Assembly (NCBI RefSeq): GCF_003234265.2
Contig: NZ_CP126256.1
Coordinates: 620,001-684,000, forward strand
Direction: 5' to 3'
DNA length: 64,000 nucleotides
DNA from: Curtobacterium sp. MCSS17_015
Lineage (GTDB): Bacteria > Actinomycetota > Actinomycetes > Actinomycetales > Microbacteriaceae
Part shown: positions 1-8,298 of the stretch, one piece after another
Layout: each line of letters opens with the position of its first letter
How positions within the stretch are numbered: the stretch's first letter is position 1
Notes under the pieces: generated by a model
What the model saw: the letters and a program-made list of their open reading frames with translations, nothing else
What the model was told of the DNA's origin: nothing
Databases searched by the model: none
Made by a program: the position numbers and the translations under genes

Positions 1-2
1 AG

Positions 3-482
3 CTCGTGCCCGACGTGATGTCGCTCGAGCGCGGTGACGTCGTGGTGTTCCGGGACCCGAACGCGTGGCTCGCGCCGGGGCAGGGCGAGGACCTCATCAA
101 GCGCGTGATCGGACTGCCCGGGGATCGGGTCGAGTGCTGCGACGCCCAGGGTCGGCTGTCGGTGAACGGGCACGCGGTCGACGAGCCGTACGTGCGACTG
201 CCCCCCGACGTCGATCGGGTGTCGGGCGAGGACTTCGCCATCACCGTGCCGGCCGGGCGCCTCTGGGTCATGGGTGACAACCGGTACGACTCCGCCGACT
301 CGCGCATCCACGGCAACGTGCCCGTCGACGACGTGGTCGGTCGGGCGTTCGTGATCACGTGGCCGGTCGACCGGTGGTCCGTGCTGTCCCGGTACGGCGA
401 GGAGTGGGACGCGGTCCCTGGCACCGACCCGCGGTCCTCGACCCCGACCAGCGGTCCCGACCCCGACCCGAGCGGCCCCTGA
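3..482 (+). CDS. lepB: Signal peptidase I, 3' part (5' end outside window)
   Basis: Membrane serine protease (S26) that removes signal peptides from Sec/Tat exported proteins. The frame is open to the left edge, so the start, the membrane anchor and the box-B catalytic serine are missing. What is visible is the box-D segment IKRVIGLPGDRV with the general-base lysine near residue 34 of the visible part, and box E MGDNRYDSADSR near residues 91-102. The protein ends in a Pro/Ser/Asp-rich tail of about 25 residues. The motifs make the family certain. An internal GTG at position 6 is only an apparent start. A convergent small lipoprotein gene follows after a 28-bp gap. Confidence 0.93.
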   Translation, partial: LVPDVMSLERGDVVVFRDPNAWLAPGQGEDLIKRVIGLPGDRVECCDAQGRLSVNGHAVDEPYVRLPPDVDRVSGEDFAITVPAGRLWVMGDNRYDSADSRIHGNVPVDDVVGRAFVITWPVDRWSVLSRYGEEWDAVPGTDPRSSTPTSGPDPDPSGP

Positions 483-510
483 CCCCCGGTCGACGACCGA
501 CGGAGCCGGG

Positions 511-834
511 TCAGCAGCCGGTGGCCGTGAGGGTCACGCGCGCCACCTGGTCCGCCACGACGGTCGTCCTCCCGGAGCAGAGGTCCCCGGCCCGGACGGT
601 CACGTCTCCGAGCGGGATCCCGGCGAAGTCGGCGGTGTCGCCCGGGTAGACCTGCTGTCGTGCCGAGGGCTCGCCGTTCGGCAGGACGACCTGCACCCGG
701 TACGGCCGATCGGCGGCATCGGGCGAGACCGTGACCGACACCCGCCCCGTCGGGTTCTCAACGCCCCCGCAGCCGGTGAGCGCGACGACGATGCCGCATC
801 CGAGGGCGAAGACGGGGACCACACGACGGAGCAC
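511..834 (-). CDS. Small putative lipoprotein
   Basis: A 107-residue protein of unknown function, probably anchored on the outer face of the membrane. Residues 1-22 form a short basic start, a hydrophobic stretch and a lipobox-like LTGCGG, so Cys22 is the likely lipidated residue. The rest is a small beta-rich domain with two further cysteines near the C-terminus that could pair. The GTG start is favoured because a -10 box TAGCCT lies exactly 6 nt upstream, the pattern of leaderless genes in this window. It is convergent with the signal peptidase gene. I do not recognise a named family. Confidence 0.75.
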   Translation of the reverse strand: MLRRVVPVFALGCGIVVALTGCGGVENPTGRVSVTVSPDAADRPYRVQVVLPNGEPSARQQVYPGDTADFAGIPLGDVTVRAGDLCSGRTTVVADQVARVTLTATGC

Positions 835-840
835 CCGGTC

Positions 841-846
841 AGGCTA
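841..846 (-). promoter_or_regulatory. -10 box of small lipoprotein gene
   Basis: TAGCCT on the minus strand, 6 nt before the GTG at 834. The predicted transcript would begin at or very near the start codon (leaderless). No convincing -35 is visible. Confidence 0.5.
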
Positions 847-925
847 CGCGCCGGTCGCGGGGATGACCCGTCCACTGGGGGCATGCGTTGTGCGGAGCCC
901 GGGAGGGCGTGTCCGGTATCCGCGT

Positions 926-931
926 TAGCGT
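926..931 (+). promoter_or_regulatory. -10 box of GAF/SpoIIE gene
   Basis: TAGCGT ends 6 nt before the ATG at 938, implying a leaderless transcript. No good -35 is seen. Confidence 0.5.
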
Positions 932-937
932 GGAGTC

Positions 938-2140
938 ATGAGCACCGAGCACGTCGCGCAGTCGATCCCCGCTTCCGCTCCCGGCGCGGCTCGGCGTGCC
1001 GCGGTCCTCGCCGCCCTCGACGTGATCGACGGCGGGCCCGAGGAACGGTTCGAACGCATCACCCGGATCGCCCGCGAGGCGTTCGGGGTGGCGGGTTCCT
1101 TCATCAACCTGGCCGGCGACGACCAGCTCTTCCACAAGTCGCAGCAGTCCGACCAGGTGTTCCCCGGGTCGACGCCGTTGCAGGACACCTTCTGCGGCCG
1201 GACGCTGCACCAGGACGGCCCCGTGGTGGTGCCGGACGCGCGTGCCGACCAGCGGTTCTCGGACCTGCCGATGGTCAACCTCGACCCCAACGTCCGCTTC
1301 TACGCCGGGGTCCCACTCCGGGTCGGAGCGGACGCCACGAAGGTCGGGACGCTCTGCCTCATCGACCCGAGTCCGCGTGCGCTCGACACGGACGACGTCG
1401 CCCTGCTCGAGGAACTCGGCCTCTGGGCGGAGCGGGAACTCGCCACCGGGCTCGACGTCGACCGGCTGCGCACCGTCCTGTCCGGCCTGCAGCCCCGCAT
1501 GATCGACGTGCCGGGGTGGACCATCGGTGGGACGTCGATCCCGCACGGCATCGTCTCGGGCGACTTCCACGACTGGCGCTCGGCCGACGGCACGGTCGAC
1601 CTCACCGTCGCGGACGTGATGGGGAAGGGCATGGCCGCCGGACTCCTGGCAGCGGGCATGCGCGGAGCACTGCTCGCGCGGTGCCACGAGGAGCCGTCCA
1701 CCGCGATCGCCGAACTCGAGGAGCAGGTCGCCCCGGACCTCAGCGCCGCCGAGGCCTTCGCCACCCTGTTCCACGGTCGGCTCGACACCACGACCGGACA
1801 CCTGGCGTTCGTCGACGCCGGTCACGGCCTCGTCCTGCACCTGCACGCCGACGGGACCGAGTCGGTCCTGCGCTCCGTCGACCTGCCGATCGGCCTCCAC
1901 CCGGTCGGGATCGACCGCGCTGCCGGCGAACTCGTGCTCGAACCCGGTGACACCCTGCTGCTCGTCAGCGACGGTGCCCTCGAACTCTGGGACTCGACGC
2001 TCGCGTCCCTGTCCCGACTCGGGGCGCTCTACCGGGCGGCGCCGGACGTGACGACGTTCCTGGCCGGCGTCCAAGGCCGCGTGCTCGAGCACGACCCCGG
2101 CGACGACCTCACCGTCGTCGTCGTGTCGCGCGACGCCTGA
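938..2140 (+). CDS. GAF domain / SpoIIE-type PP2C protein phosphatase
   Basis: A 400-residue cytosolic signalling protein. An N-terminal GAF sensor domain (about residues 20-165, with the typical FYAGVPLR and GTLCLID segments) is followed by a SpoIIE/RsbU-type PP2C domain (about 190-400). Metal-binding aspartates are visible in SGDFHDW, VADVMGKG, FVDAGH and LLVSDGALE. Such proteins usually dephosphorylate an anti-anti-sigma factor (STAS protein) and so release a sigma factor under stress. No STAS or anti-sigma gene lies nearby, so the target is unknown. The start is supported by the -10 box 6 nt upstream. It is convergent with purC, with a gap of only 15 bp. Confidence 0.9.
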   Translation: MSTEHVAQSIPASAPGAARRAAVLAALDVIDGGPEERFERITRIAREAFGVAGSFINLAGDDQLFHKSQQSDQVFPGSTPLQDTFCGRTLHQDGPVVVPDARADQRFSDLPMVNLDPNVRFYAGVPLRVGADATKVGTLCLIDPSPRALDTDDVALLEELGLWAERELATGLDVDRLRTVLSGLQPRMIDVPGWTIGGTSIPHGIVSGDFHDWRSADGTVDLTVADVMGKGMAAGLLAAGMRGALLARCHEEPSTAIAELEEQVAPDLSAAEAFATLFHGRLDTTTGHLAFVDAGHGLVLHLHADGTESVLRSVDLPIGLHPVGIDRAAGELVLEPGDTLLLVSDGALELWDSTLASLSRLGALYRAAPDVTTFLAGVQGRVLEHDPGDDLTVVVVSRDA

Positions 2141-2155
2141 GCACTCCGCCCGAGG

Positions 2156-3031
2156 TCAGGCACCGAGGCGCTCGATCAGTTCCCGGTAGCGTGCCGCGGT
2201 CCGCTCGACGACCTGCTCCGGCAGGACGGGCGGCGTGCCGGTCCGGTCCCAGTTCGCGCTGAGCCAGTCGCGCACGATCTGCTTGTCGAACGAGTCCGTC
2301 CGGTTGCCCGACTCGTACGCGGCGGCGTCCCAGTAGCGGCTCGAGTCGCTCGTCAGGACCTCGTCGGCGATCCGGATCAGGCCGTCGGCGTCGCGGCCGA
2401 ACTCGAACTTCGTGTCCGCGATGACGACCCCGCGCTGGAGGGCGATCGCCGCCGCCTCGGAGTACACGGCCAGCGACAGGTCGCGCAGCGCCGCGGCGTC
2501 GGCCGGACCGATGAGCTCCTCGGTGCGCTCGAACGAGATGTTCTCGTCGTGCTCGCCCTGCGGAGCCTTGTACGCCGGCGTGTAGATCGGTTCCGGCAGG
2601 CGGTCCCCGTTCGACAGGCCGGCTGGCAGCTCGACGCCGCACACGCTGCCGGTCTCCTGGTACTCGGCCCAGCCGCTGCCCACCAGGTACCCGCGCACGA
2701 CGCACTCGACCGGGAACATCCGGAGCGGCATGACGTGCATGGACCGTGACTCGACCGAGGCCGGGACCGGCGTGGTCGTGCCGCTCGGGGCGAGCAGGTG
2801 GTTCGGGACGTCACGGAGCTGGCCGAACCAGAAGCGGGACAGCCGGGTGAGGAGCTCGCCCTTGCCCGGGATCGGTGGTTCGAGCGCGAAGTCGTAGGCG
2901 CTGACGCGGTCGGAGGCGACGAGGAGGAGCTCGGTGGCACCGGCCACGTCCGCCGTGGCCGCGGGGACGTAGAGCTCACGGACCTTGCCGGACGAGACGT
3001 GCCGCCAGCCTTCGACGACGGGGGCGCTCAT
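2156..3031 (-). CDS. purC: SAICAR synthase (phosphoribosylaminoimidazole-succinocarboxamide synthase)
   Basis: Catalyses the ATP-dependent joining of aspartate to CAIR in de novo purine synthesis (cytosol). The 291-residue length fits the stand-alone enzyme. Characteristic segments are SSGKVRELY near residue 12, the ASDRVSAYDF block near residue 39, and IADTKFEFG near residue 200. Its ATG overlaps the purD stop codon (ATGA, 4 nt), so it is translationally coupled as second gene of a purD-purC operon read right to left. Identification is firm. Confidence 0.97.
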   Translation of the reverse strand: MSAPVVEGWRHVSSGKVRELYVPAATADVAGATELLLVASDRVSAYDFALEPPIPGKGELLTRLSRFWFGQLRDVPNHLLAPSGTTTPVPASVESRSMHVMPLRMFPVECVVRGYLVGSGWAEYQETGSVCGVELPAGLSNGDRLPEPIYTPAYKAPQGEHDENISFERTEELIGPADAAALRDLSLAVYSEAAAIALQRGVVIADTKFEFGRDADGLIRIADEVLTSDSSRYWDAAAYESGNRTDSFDKQIVRDWLSANWDRTGTPPVLPEQVVERTAARYRELIERLGA

Positions 3032-4296
3032 CGGGCGACCTTCGTGGCGATGTCGGTCCGGAACCGGCCGCCGGTGAGGGTGATGTCGTGCAGGCCCGCG
3101 TAGGCACGGTCGCGCGCTTCGGCGAAGTCAGATCCGGTGGCCACGACGCTGAGCACCCGCCCGCCGGTCGCGACGAGTTCCCCGTCGAGGACCCCGGTCG
3201 CCGCGTGCAGCACCACGACCCCGTCCCGCGCGTTCGCGTCGTCGACGCCCGTGATCGTCCGGCCGGTCACCGGGCTCTCCGGGTACCCCTCGCTCGCGAG
3301 GACGACCGTCACGGCCGCCTGGTCGCGGAACTCCGGACGCGGGACCGAGGCGAGCTGCCCCGAGGCCGCGGCGAGCAGCAGGCCGCTCAGCGGCGTGGCC
3401 AGGCGGGGGAGCACGACCTGGGTCTCCGGGTCGCCGAACCGGGCGTTGAACTCGATGACCCGCACGCCCTGCTCGGTGACGATCAGCCCGCAGTAGAGCA
3501 GCCCGACGAACGGGGTGCCCTCGTGCTCGAGGCGTCGGACCGTGGGCAGGGCGACGAGCTCGGTGACCTCGTCGACGAAGGCCTGCTCAGAGCCCCAGCG
3601 CTCGTCGAGCCACGGCAGCGGCGAGTACGCGCCCATCCCGCCGGTGTTCGGTCCGAGGTCGCCGTCGGCGAGCCGCTTGTAGTCCTGTGCCGGGGACAGC
3701 GCGCGGACGTCGTGCCCGTCGCTGAGGAAGAACAGCGAGACCTCTTCGCCGTCGAGGAACTCCTCGACCACGACGGGTCCGTGCTGCAGCCAGTAGGTGG
3801 CGTGGTCGATCGCCGCCTGGCGGTCGTCCGTCACGAGGACGCCCTTGCCCGCCGCCAGCCCGTCGGCCTTCACGACGTACGGTGCGCCGAGCTCGTCGAT
3901 CGCCGCCACGGCTTCGTCGACCGTGCCGGCGGACACCGGCCGACCGGTCGGCACACCGGCTTCGGCCATGACCCGCTTGGCGAAGGCCTTGGAGCCCTCG
4001 AGCTGCGCGGCTGCCCTGCCGGGGCCGAACACCGGGATGCCGCGGGTGCGCAGCGGGTCGGCGACACCGGCGATGAGGGGGGCTTCCGGTCCGACGACGA
4101 CGAGTTGGACGTCGTTCTCGAGCGCGTACTCCGCCACCAGCGCGCCGTTCGTGGGGTCCAGCGACACCGTCTCGACGTCGGCGGCGATGCCGGCGTTCCC
4201 GGGCGCGGCCGTGATGACGTGACCGGCCTGCTCCGCCAGGAGGGCCGTGATGATCGCGTGCTCGCGGGCACCGGAACCGAGGACGAGGATTCGCAC
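3028..4296 (-). CDS. purD: Phosphoribosylamine-glycine ligase (GAR synthetase)
   Basis: An ATP-grasp ligase that condenses phosphoribosylamine with glycine, the second step of de novo purine synthesis. The 422 residues show the N-terminal Rossmann-like start RILVLGSGAREHAI, the ATP-grasp core with VKADGLAAGKGV near residue 142, and NARFGDPETQ near residue 284. The GTG start at 4296 is supported by TAGGGT 6 nt upstream, which makes the operon mRNA leaderless. It is first in a purD-purC operon and divergent from the sterol-carrier-like gene. Confidence 0.97.
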   Translation of the reverse strand: MRILVLGSGAREHAIITALLAEQAGHVITAAPGNAGIAADVETVSLDPTNGALVAEYALENDVQLVVVGPEAPLIAGVADPLRTRGIPVFGPGRAAAQLEGSKAFAKRVMAEAGVPTGRPVSAGTVDEAVAAIDELGAPYVVKADGLAAGKGVLVTDDRQAAIDHATYWLQHGPVVVEEFLDGEEVSLFFLSDGHDVRALSPAQDYKRLADGDLGPNTGGMGAYSPLPWLDERWGSEQAFVDEVTELVALPTVRRLEHEGTPFVGLLYCGLIVTEQGVRVIEFNARFGDPETQVVLPRLATPLSGLLLAAASGQLASVPRPEFRDQAAVTVVLASEGYPESPVTGRTITGVDDANARDGVVVLHAATGVLDGELVATGGRVLSVVATGSDFAEARDRAYAGLHDITLTGGRFRTDIATKVAR

Positions 4297-4302
4297 CCGA
4301 TC

Positions 4303-4347
4303 ACCCTACCGAGCCCGGGTCGCCGCCCGCAGTGCACCGGCTAGCCT
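4303..4347. promoter_or_regulatory. Divergent leaderless promoters, purD / sterol-carrier gene
   Basis: Minus strand: TAGGGT (4303-4308), 6 nt before the purD GTG. Plus strand: TAGCCT (4342-4347), 6 nt before the ATG at 4354. The two promoters share one gap of 57 bp. Confidence 0.55.
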
Positions 4348-4353
4348 GTGGAG

Positions 4354-4713
4354 ATGCCGCCGAAGACCATCGACGACGCCGTGGGTCGGGCCGCGCTCGA
4401 GGCCGTCACCGCCGGCGCGACGGACCGCACCTCGGTCGCGACCGCCGTCCGCTGGACGTTGCAGCGCCTCGCCGAGGACGTGCCCGGCAACAGCGTCGAG
4501 GTCCGGGTCCCGCCGTTCGCCGCCGTGCAGGCCGTCCCGGGCCCGCGGCACACGCGCGGCACCCCGCCGAACGTGGTCGAGACGGATTCGACGACGTGGC
4601 TCGCGCTCGCCACGGGGCGGCTGCGGTGGGACGACCCGGAGACGACGAAGCGCGTCAGCGCCTCGGGCTCACGGGCCGACCTGGCGGCGTTCCTGCCCGT
4701 CCGGCTGCCCTGA
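4354..4713 (+). CDS. Sterol-carrier-like family protein
   Basis: A 119-residue soluble protein resembling the short actinobacterial SCP-like family found beside purine genes. The N-terminal half is helical (AVGRAALEAVTAGATDRTSVATAVRWTL) in pieces, and a WLALATGRLRWDD segment lies near residue 85. No catalytic motif is visible and the real function is unknown. I chose the ATG at 4354 over the GTG at 4348 because the -10 box TAGCCT is 6 nt before the ATG. Gene neighbourhood (purD/purC, DUF3073, purM) is the one commonly kept in actinobacteria. Confidence 0.8.
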   Translation: MPPKTIDDAVGRAALEAVTAGATDRTSVATAVRWTLQRLAEDVPGNSVEVRVPPFAAVQAVPGPRHTRGTPPNVVETDSTTWLALATGRLRWDDPETTKRVSASGSRADLAAFLPVRLP

Positions 4714-4744
4714 CCGACGGCGCGCGTCCGGGAGGCCCGATCCG

Positions 4745-4789
4745 CGTCGTGCTCGCCGGTGCCGGAACGTCGTGCTCGCCGGTGCCGGA
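4745..4789. repeat. Two 22-bp direct repeats
   Basis: Two identical 22-bp copies (4745-4766 and 4768-4789) with a period of 23 bp, starting CGTCGTGCTCGCC. They lie just after the sterol-carrier gene, preceded by a lone GGGAGGCCCG arm at about 4731-4740. Confidence 0.8.
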
Positions 4790-4815
4790 CGACATCGGCG
4801 TCCCGAGGGGAACTA

Positions 4816-4910
4816 GGTAGGTCCTACCGATGTGCCGATGGTCCGGCGTACCTACGCTGGGAGAAGTCGCCGGGATTCGGACCCGACCCGAACGGGTCCG
4901 AACCCGGCGA
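4816..4910 (+). promoter_or_regulatory. Palindromes, possible promoter and strong hairpin in a gene-free gap
   Basis: The 4714-5042 gap holds no convincing gene. It contains GGTAG-GTC-CTACC (4816-4828), GCGTA-CC-TACGC (4847-4858) and a very strong hairpin: 18 base pairs with one bulged A (4867-4885 pairing with 4893-4910, loop 4886-4892). TACGCT (4853-4858) could be a -10 for plus-strand RNA starting near 4865, at the foot of the hairpin. Alternatively the hairpin terminates the luxR-type gene, which ends 130 bp to the right; there is no T-tract on either side. Confidence 0.4.
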
Positions 4911-5042
4911 CGCAGACAACGCTACGCGAAACCCGCCGACCTGTGTCAACAGGAGCGGCGAGTCGTGCTGCATCCCGCAACTTCTCCTGCGGTCTGCCCA
5001 GCACGTCCTGCCGGGCTCAGACCGTTCTGTCCCGGACGGCGG

Positions 5043-7619
5043 TCACACCAGTTCGGCGAGCTCCGACCGTGCGTGCAGGTCCCACTTCGAGAACACGCGC
5101 GACATGTGCGCGTCCACGGTCCGGACCGACAGCCCGAGCTGGTCGGCGATCCGTCGGTTCGAGTGGCCGCGAGCGGCGAGCTCCGCCACCTCGTACTCCC
5201 GCTTCGTGAGCGGCTGCTTCGTCCGCCCCGCGGTCACGGCCATCCCGCACGCGGCCAGCGCGGCCTGGGCGCTCGCGATCCACGCGCGATCGCCCGAGCG
5301 GAGCGCCGCGGCGTAGTCGGTGATCGCCGACGCGAGGGGACCGTCGACCCTGGTGGCGGCCTCCTCCATGCGCGCCAGGGAGGCGGTGGTGTCCCGACCG
5401 TGCAACGCGTCCATCGCGTAGTGCAGCGTCTGCGCGTACAGCACGTGCGTCCAGGCGCCCGAGGCCGTCCCCCGCAGGATGATCGTGTCCGCGCGCCGGA
5501 GTCCCGCGGGGTTGCCGAGCAGGGCCTCCGTCCAGGCGATCGTCGTCTCGATCTGGTCGCCGAGGATCCGCATGGCCCGGAGCGGCGTGCTGCGGGCGCG
5601 TTCCAGCGACTCCGCGGCCGCGTCCGGCGAGCCGGCGTACGCCTGCGACAGCGCCAGGCGCGACCACGCGTACGCGGCGAACCCGCCGGGGTCGGCGATC
5701 TCGTACCGTTCGCAGGCCGCCGTGAAGGCGGTCACCGCATCCGACCACCGGCGCTGTCCGAGCGCCCGGTTCCCGATGCCGAACAGCTCCAGGGTGAAGT
5801 CGTACTTCAGGAACGGGTCGGACCGGCCGACCGGGACCTGCGTCAGCATGTCGGCGATGTCTCCGCGCCACACCTGGACCTGGTGCAGGACCGACACGAT
5901 CTCCCCGACGCTCCAGGGCGAGTCCTCGAGGTGGACCATCGCGGTGGCCAAGCACGCCTGCCCGAGCCGGAGCGCGTCGTCGAGGCGCCCGCCGGTGCCC
6001 AGGGCCATCACGGCGACCGGGGCGATCGGCAGGAAGGACCGGGCGATCGTCGGGGAGCGCAGGACGCCGCTCCGCTCGAGCTCCTGCCGGACCTCGGCGA
6101 AGTCGCCGCCCCAGCCGAGGTGGGACAGTCGGAGGACGCGGAGCTGTTCGAGCGTCCCCGGTCCGACGTGCCGGACGGCGATCTCGGTGAGGGCGACGGC
6201 GGCCGCGGTGTCGTCGTCGTGGAACTGCCGGAGGTTCGCGAGGGTCTCGCAGGCCTCGACGACGGCGACGTCGTCGACGTCCGCCCCGGAGGTCGCCAGG
6301 CACCAGGCCGCTTCGGCGTCGACCCGTCCGGCCTCGCGTCCGCTGCTGTAGCCGTGCGCGAGCGAGCGCAGACAGTGCGCGCGGACACGCTCGGTCGGGG
6401 TGAGGTCCGACCCGAGCGCGGCGGACGTCAACGCGATGGCGCTCTCGTGCTCCTGCAGGCCCTCGGCGACCCGGGCGGCGTCGAGCAGCTGGTCGACGGG
6501 TGGGACGACACCGCACTCGAGCGCCCAGAGCGTCGCGCGGAGCCGGGCGGCCGGTGGCGCACCCTCCTGCCGGTCGGTGCGGAAGGCGTTCGCCCGTGCG
6601 AACAGCGCGGTCCGCCGGGCGACGGGCACCAGGGCCCGGACGACCTCGCCGACGAGGGGGTGCGACGACCGTGCGACGGGACTTCCGGTGTCGGCGGAGT
6701 CGATCCGGACGAAGCCGAGGCCCACCGTCCGGTCGAGGTCGGCGCCGTCCACCAGGGCCAGCAGCCGGGACAGCGGGATCGGGTCGGCGAGGGCCACGAT
6801 CTCGACGACGTCGCGCAGGTCACCGGGGAGGCCCGCGAGCTCCGTCCGGTACATGTCGGCCAGGCTGTGCGACGCCGTGATCCGCCCGCGCCAGTACCAG
6901 CTCAGGGCGGTGTGCTCGAGTGCGCCCGAGGCGAGGCCGGCGCGGACGACCTCCCGCAGGTACAGCGGGTTCCCCTCGGTCGCGCGGTGCACCTGTTCGA
7001 CCGAGGCCGGTTCGAGCGGCGCCCCGAGCGCCCGTCCGATGAGCGACGACGTCTCGTGGAGGTCGAGCGGCTCCAGGTCGATGCGCTCGAGCAGGTCGTC
7101 CTGCCAGAGGGCGCGCAGTGGTCCGGCGAGTGACGTGAAGTCCCGGCAGGTCAGCACGAGTCGGGCGCCCTGCTCTCGGACGAGCCAGGCGACGTACCGG
7201 GCGGAGAGCGCGTCGAGCAGGTCGGCGTCGTCGACGCGGAGCACGAGGTCGCGCCCGTCCGTCCCGGCGGCCCGGCGCAGGCGCTCCTCGGCCGGCACGG
7301 GCTCGGTCAGGTCGTCGCCGAGCACGTCACCGAAGCGGTCGGACACGGCGCCGAACGGCATCGACGACCCGGCGGCGACCGCGGTGATCGGCACGACGAG
7401 GGGCGCCGGTCCCGGTGTCTGGCGGACGACGCGGTCGGTCACACGGGCGGCGACGGTGGTCTTGCCGAGCCCGGGAGCGCCGACGAGCGCGACGCTCCAC
7501 CGGTGCTCGCCGACGACGGCGACGGCGCGGTCCTCCTCGCGGCGAGTGAGGACCGGCCACGACAGCCGGGCGGGTGCGGTCGGTGGACGACGGTCGCCTG
7601 CTCCGGTCTCGTCGACCAT
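5043..7619 (-). CDS. LuxR family regulator with N-terminal ATPase (LAL type)
   Basis: A large (858-residue) transcription regulator. The AAA/STAND-like N-terminal domain has Walker A GAPGLGKTT near residue 48 and a Walker-B-like LVLRVDDADLL near residue 125. A long helical middle resembles the TPR-like region of LAL proteins. The C-terminal LuxR helix-turn-helix (about 795-858) begins LTKREYEVAELAARGHSNRRIA. Such proteins bind ATP and an unknown ligand, then activate neighbouring or distant operons. The ATG at 7619 has a good ribosome site (GGAGG, 7 nt spacing). Upstream, GATGG-A-CCATC (7659-7669) is a small symmetrical element that could be an autoregulatory site. The ligand and targets cannot be read from the sequence. 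Confidence 0.88.
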   Translation of the reverse strand: MVDETGAGDRRPPTAPARLSWPVLTRREEDRAVAVVGEHRWSVALVGAPGLGKTTVAARVTDRVVRQTPGPAPLVVPITAVAAGSSMPFGAVSDRFGDVLGDDLTEPVPAEERLRRAAGTDGRDLVLRVDDADLLDALSARYVAWLVREQGARLVLTCRDFTSLAGPLRALWQDDLLERIDLEPLDLHETSSLIGRALGAPLEPASVEQVHRATEGNPLYLREVVRAGLASGALEHTALSWYWRGRITASHSLADMYRTELAGLPGDLRDVVEIVALADPIPLSRLLALVDGADLDRTVGLGFVRIDSADTGSPVARSSHPLVGEVVRALVPVARRTALFARANAFRTDRQEGAPPAARLRATLWALECGVVPPVDQLLDAARVAEGLQEHESAIALTSAALGSDLTPTERVRAHCLRSLAHGYSSGREAGRVDAEAAWCLATSGADVDDVAVVEACETLANLRQFHDDDTAAAVALTEIAVRHVGPGTLEQLRVLRLSHLGWGGDFAEVRQELERSGVLRSPTIARSFLPIAPVAVMALGTGGRLDDALRLGQACLATAMVHLEDSPWSVGEIVSVLHQVQVWRGDIADMLTQVPVGRSDPFLKYDFTLELFGIGNRALGQRRWSDAVTAFTAACERYEIADPGGFAAYAWSRLALSQAYAGSPDAAAESLERARSTPLRAMRILGDQIETTIAWTEALLGNPAGLRRADTIILRGTASGAWTHVLYAQTLHYAMDALHGRDTTASLARMEEAATRVDGPLASAITDYAAALRSGDRAWIASAQAALAACGMAVTAGRTKQPLTKREYEVAELAARGHSNRRIADQLGLSVRTVDAHMSRVFSKWDLHARSELAELV

Positions 7620-7732
7620 GGCGCACCTCCGTCCTCGCTACTCCGCGGTACCCGCGGTGATGGACCATCATCTCGCGTCCGGGGGACGGACTGCCGGGCG
7701 TGGCTCCTCCCAAGGTGGGGGACAATGGGGAG

Positions 7733-8131
7733 GTGAGCAACACCGACCGCCCCGACGAGCGTCCGGCCCCGGCGCCCGACGCGGTGACCACCCCGGACCA
7801 GGTCACCATCCGACGTGCCCCGCGCTTCAGCGTCTTCATCCTCGGCGGCGCCGTGCTCGGCTTCCTCGTGACCGTCCTCGTCGTGGCCCTCACCATGGGC
7901 ATCGACCGCGGGGACCAGCAGGAGACCACCGGGTTCGCCGGCCTCGTCGGCTACTTCAGCCTCTACGGCGTCTCGATCGGCATGCTCGTCGGCGCGGTCG
8001 TCGCGGTCGTGCTCGACCGGGTCTCGACTCGCCGCGCCGCCCGGCTCACGGCGGAGCGGGTGGCGGTCGACCCCGCGCCCGAGACCGTCGACGGCGAGCT
8101 CGACGAGCCGGACGAGCGCCTCGATCGCTGA
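7733..8131 (+). CDS. Small two-helix membrane protein
   Basis: A 132-residue protein of unknown function with two predicted membrane helices (about residues 35-58 and 74-98) and charged, Pro/Asp-rich ends. The GTG at 7733 is chosen over an upstream ATG at 7700: GACAAT lies 6 nt before it, matching the leaderless pattern, and the extra N-terminus would be unusual. Convergent with purF, separated by a perfect 48-bp palindrome. No family recognised. Confidence 0.72.
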   Translation: MSNTDRPDERPAPAPDAVTTPDQVTIRRAPRFSVFILGGAVLGFLVTVLVVALTMGIDRGDQQETTGFAGLVGYFSLYGVSIGMLVGAVVAVVLDRVSTRRAARLTAERVAVDPAPETVDGELDEPDERLDR

Positions 8132-8227
8132 GCCTGCGGGGATCCGCAGGGATCGGCAGGCGACGCAGGCGTTCCACCGGCGTGCGGCGTGCGGCGTGCG
8201 GCCTGCGGTCGCCGACGCGAGCAACGT

Positions 8228-8275
8228 GACGCACGCAAGGCCCGTCACCAGCTGGTGACGGGCCTTGCGTGCGTC
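8228..8275. terminator. Perfect 48-bp palindrome, bidirectional terminator
   Basis: A perfect inverted repeat with two 24-bp arms centred on CTGGTGACG/CGTCACCAG, between two convergent genes. A second hairpin CTGACGTCC-GTC(G)-GGACGTCAG (8281-8302) runs into the purF stop codon. No T-run follows, as is usual for actinobacteria. Confidence 0.8.
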
Positions 8276-8298
8276 AGGTGCTGACGTCCGTCGGGACG

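Noticed and set aside
4830..7133. 767-codon open frame on the plus strand, with an AACAGGAG site near 4950
   Set aside because: Antisense to the LuxR-type gene, whose ATPase and HTH motifs are unambiguous.
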